Assembly (NCBI GenBank): GCA_028280265.1
Contig: JANQMD010000032.1
Location: forward strand, 1-58,240
DNA from: Flavobacteriaceae bacterium
Lineage (GTDB): Bacteria; Bacteroidota; Bacteroidia; Flavobacteriales; Flavobacteriaceae
Direction: 5' to 3'
Length of the DNA: 58,240 nt
Notes under the pieces: generated by a model
Databases searched by the model: none
What the model saw: the letters and a program-made list of their open reading frames with translations, nothing else
What the model was told of the DNA's origin: nothing
Translations under genes and position numbers: made by a program
In this document: one piece after another, positions 52,237 to 58,240 of the stretch
Layout: each line of letters starts with the position of its first letter
Position numbering within the stretch: the first letter of the stretch is position 1

Positions 52237-54750
52237 TTAGAAGGGATAGTTGATTCCTATGTTGTAAACAGCATTTGAAAAGTTGTAGTTTCTGAGCCAG
52301 CGATTTCCTGTTAAATAAGGCTCGTGCATTTTAAATCCGACGTCTAATCTAAATACAAGAAAACTAAAATCATATCGTAACCCAAAGCCAGAACCTACTG
52401 CAATGTCTTTTAATGATCGAAGCCCGTCAAATTTAGCTTCTTCGTCAGCAAAAATCGAGTTGGTAATGTCCCAGATGTTTCCTGCATCGACAAACAAGGC
52501 TCCTTTCAAACTTCCAAAAACATCAAAACGGTATTCAGCACTGGTTAAAAACTTTAAGCTGCCAATATTGTATTCCAGACCTGAGTTTCTTCTTCCCGGA
52601 CCTAAATCATAGGTTTGCCATGCTCTAATATCGTTCGACCCCCCAGCAAAATAACTTTTGGTAAAAGGAATATCGGAATTGTCATACGGAAGAATAGCCC
52701 CTAAAAAGCTTCGGAACCCAAATACAGATCTTCCGTCAATTTCCCAGAATTTTTTGTACTCCAAGTCTACTTTAAAATATTGAGCAAGTGGAATGTTGAA
52801 TAGTGTTTTCCTATTGTTTGCATTTCTTTTTTTAGAGACAAATCCAGCTACATTTCCAGAATTAGCAACTCTCACCTTGAAGAAAGAGAAATTGTTATCG
52901 GTATAATTTGTTTGATTGTTATAGGTAAAAGAATACGCAATGGTTGGAATTAAGAAATCGGAAGTGATGATGTTATACCGATCTAAAATATTGAGATTGT
53001 CTCTAAATTCAGTGGGATTTGATGTTTGAAAAGCAGTATTGTTAAAAATTGTATTCATAGCCTCTACGGGTGAAGCTCCTGAATTAGTAATAGTAATATT
53101 AGAGCTGGTCGCTGTATTATAAGCCTGAACAATATTTTGAAGTTTTAAATACTCTGAATTAAAGATTTGAAAATAAGTGCCAATTCTCAGATTTCGAACA
53201 TACTGAGTATTAAAAATTTCTAACTGAACGGTTTTTTTAGGATCGTATTGCCATTTGTAATCAATCAGTCCTGTAATGGTTTGTCTGTCCAAACCAATGT
53301 TCTTTTGAATACTCGTTCCTAATGTAAATGTAGTTACAGGCGACATGCTTTTAGGAACAACTTTTCCCAGCCCAAATGGAGCTAAAAATCGTGGTACTTC
53401 TAAAGACAAATCTGCACCAATTTCCCAAGAATTGAAGAAATTTCCAGATTGGTTAGCATCTTGAGATGCATTAAAAAATGAACCCAAAAAAGAGAGTTTG
53501 AAAATCTCTGCTCCTTTAAAGGTATTTCGGTTTATGATAGAAAACTTTCCTGAAACTCCCAGGTCTCTGATATTAGAATGTGTTAACTCAGTTTCTAATC
53601 CCAGTGTATATCGTTCAATAGGTGTAAGGAAAATGTTGACATCTAACTCATCATCTGACCCTGAAATAGTATCGTATCGGATGTTTATGGTTTTAAAATT
53701 CTTTAGTGATTTAAGATGGAATCGTGTTAAGTTTCTTAAAGTATCCGTGTAAACATCATTGGGTCTTATAAATATAGATTGTGAAAGTAACTTTGGATTG
53801 TATCTTAATTTTTCAAATGATTTAAAGTTCAGCCCTTTGTATGTGGTTATTTCCGATTCTTTTTGATCCTTCTTTTCGAAAGAATAATCAGTATAGATAT
53901 TTACATTCCTTAATTTTTGAATTTTTAGAGGGACCTGTTTTATCTGCCCCTTTTCATAAAGAAAACGATCTGAAATACGAAGGTCTACATTGGTTTTGTA
54001 ATCAATTCTCTCTGGATCTATTTCATAAAAACCAATTAAGTTTTCGTTGAAATGATAAATTCCTGAGTTTCTAAAAAGTCGAGTCAATCGCTTTGCTTCA
54101 CTCCTGAAGTTTGCATCCTTGTATTGTTCTCCAGATTTTAAATAAGAATCACTGAGTGACCTTTTGTATATGGAGTCTAAAATAGGAGACTCAATATTGT
54201 AAGAAATGGTGTCTAAATACAAAGGTTGACCTTTGGTAATTAAGTAGCGAATAGAGCCTTTCTTCTTTCCAACGGTATCTCTCTCGTATGCTACTTGGGC
54301 TTTAAAATATCCTTGGGTTTTGTAGTAAGAATTCAGCTCTAAAACACTTTTTTGCACTTTTTGTTCATCAATAATCACTGGAGCTTGTCCGTTTCTTAAA
54401 AACCAGTTGTTCAGTCCTATCATGGAGTTGGCAAAACCAATACTTTGCTTTTCTGAGAAAATGCTTTTGATGAAGTTGTATGTTTTTGGTTTTTTTTTGC
54501 CCCATTCAGAAGCTTTTTGAGGCTTTTCCGAATTTCCAAGATTATAGAAATACAAAGAGAGTGGAAACCCTAAAGTTTTGCCATTAGGCTTTTGAACGAT
54601 AAGTTCATTTACTTCGGGGTTATTAATTTTTTGCCCGTCTTCAATCACAGTATTTTTTGTAAGCAAATGTTCGTTCTCTTTCACTCTTTTTACAGAGTTA
54701 CAAGCAGAAAAAAAGAGTGCTAGTAAGAGAAGAGTGCTAAGTTTTTTCAC
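52237..54750 (-). CDS. tamL: translocation and assembly module lipoprotein TamL (BamA/TamA family)
   Basis: An 837-aa outer-membrane lipoprotein from GTG 54750 (a TTG at 54768 would add six residues). The signal peptide VKKLSTLLLLALFFSAC lipidates Cys17. POTRA-like repeats (about 80-340; QKVQKSVLELNSYYKTQGYF, SEAKRLTRLFRNSGIYHFNE, LRNVNIYTDYSFE) precede a 16-stranded Omp85 barrel (about 430-837) with FAGGSNDIRAWQTYDLGPGR and a final GINYPF. It is the Bacteroidota counterpart of TamA and works with a TamB-like protein. The role is outer-membrane protein or lipid transport. It is divergent from the SpoU gene. The 264 bases before fbaA hold nothing clear. Confidence 0.92.
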   Translation of the reverse strand: MKKLSTLLLLALFFSACNSVKRVKENEHLLTKNTVIEDGQKINNPEVNELIVQKPNGKTLGFPLSLYFYNLGNSEKPQKASEWGKKKPKTYNFIKSIFSEKQSIGFANSMIGLNNWFLRNGQAPVIIDEQKVQKSVLELNSYYKTQGYFKAQVAYERDTVGKKKGSIRYLITKGQPLYLDTISYNIESPILDSIYKRSLSDSYLKSGEQYKDANFRSEAKRLTRLFRNSGIYHFNENLIGFYEIDPERIDYKTNVDLRISDRFLYEKGQIKQVPLKIQKLRNVNIYTDYSFEKKDQKESEITTYKGLNFKSFEKLRYNPKLLSQSIFIRPNDVYTDTLRNLTRFHLKSLKNFKTINIRYDTISGSDDELDVNIFLTPIERYTLGLETELTHSNIRDLGVSGKFSIINRNTFKGAEIFKLSFLGSFFNASQDANQSGNFFNSWEIGADLSLEVPRFLAPFGLGKVVPKSMSPVTTFTLGTSIQKNIGLDRQTITGLIDYKWQYDPKKTVQLEIFNTQYVRNLRIGTYFQIFNSEYLKLQNIVQAYNTATSSNITITNSGASPVEAMNTIFNNTAFQTSNPTEFRDNLNILDRYNIITSDFLIPTIAYSFTYNNQTNYTDNNFSFFKVRVANSGNVAGFVSKKRNANNRKTLFNIPLAQYFKVDLEYKKFWEIDGRSVFGFRSFLGAILPYDNSDIPFTKSYFAGGSNDIRAWQTYDLGPGRRNSGLEYNIGSLKFLTSAEYRFDVFGSLKGALFVDAGNIWDITNSIFADEEAKFDGLRSLKDIAVGSGFGLRYDFSFLVFRLDVGFKMHEPYLTGNRWLRNYNFSNAVYNIGINYPF

Positions 54751-54872
54751 ACATTTAAATTTTAACAATTCACAAAGAGAACCTAATTTTAAAATTTATG
54801 AATGTTTGTTTTATGAAATGATTCACAATACAAGATCAAAAATACTATTTTTGGACAGTATACCGAGATAAA

Positions 54873-55586
54873 ATGAGTTTATCTAAGAATCATCTGAAAC
54901 TTATAACAAGTTTACGCCAAAAAAAGTATCGACAGAAACACAAAATGTTTGTGGTAGAGGGTGAAAAAGTAGTGAGAGAATTTTTGAATTCCTCTTTTGA
55001 GCTTTTTCAACTTTTTTCTACAGAAGCTGATCTTTTCAAGAATGCAACGATTATTAGTGAATCAGAACTAAAAAAAGCGAGTCATCTCGTAACACCTAAC
55101 AAAGTATTGGCTGTCTTCCAAATTCCAGAATCCAGTGGAGTACAATCAAAAGGATTGGTTTTGGCATTGGATTCGATTAACGATCCCGGAAACTTAGGTA
55201 CTATTATTCGTTTGTGTGATTGGTTTGGAATAGAAACTTTGGTTTGCTCCAAAGATACGGTTGATTGTTACAATGCAAAGGTAGTACAAGCCAGTATGGG
55301 TTCTTTAACACGGGTGCAACCCAACTATCTGGAATTAGATGTCTTTTTGAAAAAAACTACATTGCCCATTTTTATTGCAGATATGGATGGGGAAGAAGTA
55401 TACAAAATAGATTTACCTAAAGAGGGAATTTTGGTGATGGGGAATGAAGCTAATGGTATTTCTGAAAGTATAAAAACACTAGCGAATCATATTATTTCCA
55501 TTCCCAGATTTGGAAATTTGCAGCAAACAGAAAGCCTAAATGTAGCCACCGCTACGGCTATTTTGTTGAGTGAGTTTCGGAGGTAG
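54873..55586 (+). CDS. TrmH/SpoU-family RNA 2'-O-methyltransferase
   Basis: A 237-aa SPOUT methyltransferase acting on rRNA or tRNA. It has an N-terminal substrate-binding domain (SLSKNHLKLITSLRQKKYRQ, KMFVVEGEKVVREF) and the SPOUT core with motif 1 INDPGNLGTIIRLCDWFGI, motif 2 VMGNEANGIS and motif 3 RFGNLQQTESLNVATATAIL. The target nucleotide is not predictable. It ends only 3 bp from the end of the convergent porT gene. Confidence 0.92.
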   Translation: MSLSKNHLKLITSLRQKKYRQKHKMFVVEGEKVVREFLNSSFELFQLFSTEADLFKNATIISESELKKASHLVTPNKVLAVFQIPESSGVQSKGLVLALDSINDPGNLGTIIRLCDWFGIETLVCSKDTVDCYNAKVVQASMGSLTRVQPNYLELDVFLKKTTLPIFIADMDGEEVYKIDLPKEGILVMGNEANGISESIKTLANHIISIPRFGNLQQTESLNVATATAILLSEFRR

Positions 55587-55589
55587 CAA

Positions 55590-56300
55590 TTACTCAAAAG
55601 CAAAGCTGAGAAAGACTCCCCTGGTTGAAAACACATTGATAGGAGCTGTCCAAGGGCTATTTGGATTGTTGTCGTCTAGAATTTCCCGATTCATAGCAAA
55701 GACCCCACGAATAGAAGGAGAAAACTTAAAGAAATTGAGATAGATATCAATTCCAATACCCACTTCGTACATGAAGTTTGCGGTTTTCATTCGGAACTCT
55801 CCACTAAAATTATCGTCAGAGTTCCTTTCGTTGCTCGAGAAGTTGTGATCATAAGAAACACCTGCTAAGACATAGGGTCTTACATTGTTCCAACGATCTG
55901 TACTGAATTTTAAAATGAAAGGTAGATGTAAATAAGTACTGGTAATATCACGAACACTATCTCTGGCAGTTTGTAGATGGTTAAAAATGAGCTTCTTCGA
56001 ATTACTCATCAAGCCGGGTTCAAAACGTAGATTCACATTTTTATGCAATCTTAAATCGGCAATCAAACCCACATTAAACCCTGGAGTGGTTTGCACGGTT
56101 ACACTTGCATTGGGAAAATTACTCTGTCTGTAATTGATTTTAAAATCATTGTTATTCAACCCTAGGTAAAAACCAAAGTGAATTTTTCGTTCATCGAAAG
56201 TGGGTAAATTGTCTACATTTCTTCTTATCTTTTTTATAAATTGTGAGTAAGAGGAATGGACTGTAAACAGTATAAATATGAAAATAATTGCCTTCTTCAT
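55590..56300 (-). CDS. porT: type IX secretion protein PorT
   Basis: A 236-aa outer-membrane beta-barrel needed for T9SS. Signal peptide MKKAIIFIFILFTVHSSYSQ; then NVDNLPTFDERKIHFGFYLG, FNVGLIADLRLHKNVNLRFE, STYLHLPFILKFS and a final aromatic (VFLSFAFE). It begins 1 bp after ubiE, the ubiE-porT pair known from F. johnsoniae. It links this region with the T9SS cargo genes at the left end and with gldB/gldC. Confidence 0.93.
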   Translation of the reverse strand: MKKAIIFIFILFTVHSSYSQFIKKIRRNVDNLPTFDERKIHFGFYLGLNNNDFKINYRQSNFPNASVTVQTTPGFNVGLIADLRLHKNVNLRFEPGLMSNSKKLIFNHLQTARDSVRDITSTYLHLPFILKFSTDRWNNVRPYVLAGVSYDHNFSSNERNSDDNFSGEFRMKTANFMYEVGIGIDIYLNFFKFSPSIRGVFAMNREILDDNNPNSPWTAPINVFSTRGVFLSFAFE

Positions 56301-56301
56301 G

Positions 56302-57030
56302 TTATTTTGTGGCGGAGTATATAGTCGCTACGCCTAAGGTAACAGGTTTGTATTCTGTATTGATAAACCCATTTTTCTTCAAAATATTGTCAAGTTTCTC
56401 TCCAAAAGGAAAAGAATTTGCAGATTCACACAAATAGGAATAAGCTACCTTGTCTTTTGAAAACAATTTTCCAATAGCTGGCAGGACGTATGAAGTGTAA
56501 AATTTATATCCTTGTTTAAATGGAAACTTAGTGGGGTTAGAAGTTTCTAAGATTACAAATGTTCCCCCAGGTTTTAACACACGTAGAATTTCTTTGAGCC
56601 CTTTGTCTAGATTGGCGAAGTTTCGTACACCAAAAGAAACCGTAATCGCATCGAAAGTATTGTCATTAAAAGGCATGTTTTCAGAGTCGCCTACGACCAT
56701 ATCTATCGTGTCACTTAGATTGGCTCTAGAAACTTTCTGTTTTCCAACTTCCAACATTCCTTCGGAAATGTCTAACCCAACAACTCTATCGGGATTCAAT
56801 TGAGACATCATAATAGCCAAATCTCCTGTTCCAGTAGCAATATCTAAAATTTGCTTAGGCTGATTTTTTGAGACAATCTTCACTACTTTTTTACGCCAGC
56901 TTACATCAATTCCTAATGAAATAACTCTATTCAAGCCGTCATAATTTTTAGAAATGTTGTCAAACATTTCAGCAACTTGTTCCTTTTTTCCTGCTTTGGA
57001 ATCTTTGTATGGCTTGATATTCTTCGACAT
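56302..57030 (-). CDS. ubiE: demethylmenaquinone methyltransferase / UbiE
   Basis: A 242-aa SAM-dependent methylase for the last step of menaquinone synthesis (no ubiquinone pathway is expected in this phylum). Signatures are [20 protein letters not shown] (UbiE signature 1), [20 protein letters not shown] (SAM motif I), [20 protein letters not shown] (signature 2). The start overlaps the nfu stop codon (TAATG), and porT follows 1 bp after its stop, so nfu-ubiE-porT is an operon. Confidence 0.96.
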   Translation of the reverse strand: MSKNIKPYKDSKAGKKEQVAEMFDNISKNYDGLNRVISLGIDVSWRKKVVKIVSKNQPKQILDIATGTGDLAIMMSQLNPDRVVGLDISEGMLEVGKQKVSRANLSDTIDMVVGDSENMPFNDNTFDAITVSFGVRNFANLDKGLKEILRVLKPGGTFVILETSNPTKFPFKQGYKFYTSYVLPAIGKLFSKDKVAYSYLCESANSFPFGEKLDNILKKNGFINTEYKPVTLGVATIYSATK

Positions 57031-57938
57031 TATCCGTTAATTGCTACAACTTCATTTACCTGTCCTGGTAACATTTCTTTCAGCATGGTTTCGATTCCGT
57101 TCTTCAAAGTGGCGGTAGAAGAAGGGCATCCACTACAAGCACCTTGCAAAATAACACTTACTACTTTGCTGTCTTCATTGTATGATTGAAAAGCAATATT
57201 TCCACCATCGGATGCTACCGCTGGACGAATGTATTCATCCAAAATATCGACAATTTTTGCTGGAGTCCCTTCGAGATTTTGAAGAGTTTTTTCTTTGGAT
57301 TTTTTACTTTCTACTTTTTGTTTTTGAGGGAGTTCTTGAATGATGGTTTTGTTTTCCTGTAGATAGGTTCTAATAAAAGTTCTAATCTCAGAATAGACAT
57401 CATTCCATTCCACGACATCATATTTTGTAACGGAAACATAGTTTTGTGAAATGAAAATTTCTTTCACAAAAGGGAAGTTAAATAGAGCTTGTGCCATAGG
57501 GGACGACTTACTCGCTTCGTCAATATTTTTATATTCAACATTTGTAGCAGTAAGCGCTTTGTTGGTTCCAAACTTCATTACTGAAGGATTAGGAGTCACC
57601 TCGGCATATACTTCAACAGCTTCTTTTTTCTCTGATGTATTGGATTCTTTTACAGCAGGATTTCCATCCTGTAGATAAGCTTCAATTTGCTCTTTAACTT
57701 CTTCTTGTACGTCTATCCATTGTACAATATCATAACGTTGAATTGCAATGAAGTTTGCTGTAATGTATACCTTCTTTACAAAAGGTAAATAAAACAATTG
57801 CTGAGCTAACTGAGAATCTTTTGCTTCATCAATATTGTGAAACTCATAACTACCACCATTGATCAATATTTGATTGCTAACAAATTTAAGAATGGTGTCG
57901 TTAGAAGTATTTTCTATCGTTATTTTATGTGTACTCAT
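57030..57938 (-). CDS. NifU-like (Nfu) Fe-S carrier with duplicated N-terminal domain
   Basis: A 302-aa protein. Two Nfu N-terminal domains (about 5-88 and 112-195) have the same pattern: ...[20 protein letters not shown] / ...[20 protein letters not shown], then LPFVKKVYI / FPFVKEIFI and YDIVQW / YDVVEW. After a Lys/Glu-rich linker comes the NifU C-terminal domain (about 222-302) with the cluster-binding [20 protein letters not shown]. It carries or transfers Fe-S clusters. It is first of the nfu-ubiE-porT operon. A TATTTTTG box (57969-57962) with TTTG 16 bp upstream is the probable promoter. Confidence 0.92.
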   Translation of the reverse strand: MSTHKITIENTSNDTILKFVSNQILINGGSYEFHNIDEAKDSQLAQQLFYLPFVKKVYITANFIAIQRYDIVQWIDVQEEVKEQIEAYLQDGNPAVKESNTSEKKEAVEVYAEVTPNPSVMKFGTNKALTATNVEYKNIDEASKSSPMAQALFNFPFVKEIFISQNYVSVTKYDVVEWNDVYSEIRTFIRTYLQENKTIIQELPQKQKVESKKSKEKTLQNLEGTPAKIVDILDEYIRPAVASDGGNIAFQSYNEDSKVVSVILQGACSGCPSSTATLKNGIETMLKEMLPGQVNEVVAING

Positions 57939-58143
57939 TTTCTAAGTGCTAAAACGAATTGCAAAAATACGTGAATTTTTTCATTCAAAAACTCGTAAAA
58001 AGAAATGAAAAATCACTTAAATAAATAACTTTTTGTTTCCTTGATGCTTTCTTTGGTTACATTCTCACGGTATAACACATAGTACTATTTTCTTTTTATA
58101 GTAATTTTTCCCGCTGAAATCTTTCGATGGGTTTTTGTTTTAA

Positions 58144-58240
58144 TGTCTAGTCCTGAAAAAAGTTGACCATAAATCATTAGATCATGGAAAAATCAACAGA
58201 AGGAAAAAGAAAGCAACGCCCACCAAGACAGTATTGTGAA
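58144..58240 (+). mobile_element. left end of a probable IS3-family insertion sequence (partial)
   Basis: Sequence beginning TGTCTAGTCCTGAAAAAAGT and TGACC resembles a left inverted repeat (5'-TG start) placed 40 bp before a transposase-like start codon. ATG 58184 opens MEKSTEGKRKQRPPRQYCE to the window edge. A short basic start ending in RQY(S/C)E is typical of OrfA of IS3-type transposases. Only 19 codons are visible, so the assignment rests on pattern only. Confidence 0.45.

Overview
This window is a low-GC piece of chromosome from a gliding member of the Flavobacteriaceae (Bacteroidota), probably marine; I cannot name the genus. The evidence is GldB, GldC and PorT (gliding and type IX secretion), two cell-surface proteins with the C-terminal type B T9SS sorting domain, the lipoprotein TamL, UbiE/MenG-type menaquinone methylation, several DUF families restricted to this phylum (DUF2480, DUF3078, DUF6503), and promoters of the Bacteroidota TTTG / TAnnTTTG type in place of E. 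coli-like ones. Almost all of the window is housekeeping; the accessory parts are short.

Layout. 1-3.6 kb: two T9SS type B adhesin-like genes with a shared 3' flank, and a decayed osmC gene between them. 3.6-9.5 kb: an AhpD-like enzyme, an Fe-S-type uracil-DNA glycosylase, a three-gene type II restriction-modification island (XRE controller, M.HaeIII-like methylase, HaeIII-like nuclease), rsmI, and a four-helix-bundle gene bounded by short-word repeat arrays. 9.6-18.5 kb: aspS, a DUF6503 protein, a ClC protein, hflX and a CNNM/CBS protein. 18.9-25.4 kb: DUF3078, the sufE-DUF59-DUF2480 group, a PfkB kinase, an acyltransferase and a purF-type gene. 25.5-31 kb: sod, an AraC/NTF2/NTF2/hydrolase operon and fbp. 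31-40.7 kb: a GNAT enzyme, aspartate kinase, a fused aminolipid synthase, tig, clpP, clpX and dnaG. 41-46.9 kb: nadE, gldB-gldC, an OmpA-LysM protein and folK-dNK. 47-58 kb: pnp, rpsO, accD, fbaA, tamL, a SpoU methylase, porT, ubiE and nfu, and what looks like the start of an IS element at the right edge.

How the genes connect. gldB/gldC, porT and the two type B CTD proteins are parts and cargo of one secretion and gliding machine. sufE, the DUF59 gene and the nfu gene serve Fe-S assembly. rpsO-pnp, tig-clpP-clpX, fbp/fbaA and accD are core functions. The points most worth a second look are: the operator-like palindrome that overlaps the promoter of the restriction-modification operon; a leader RNA with two mutually exclusive helices before the 34.9 kb membrane gene; a promoter-driven 43-codon peptide at 41.0 kb; a ClC protein that lacks both proton-pathway glutamates; zinc-ligand loss in both DnaG and AccD; and several short repeat families. 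I found no clear candidate for a wholly new multi-gene defence or biosynthetic system, and no tRNA, rRNA or CRISPR array.
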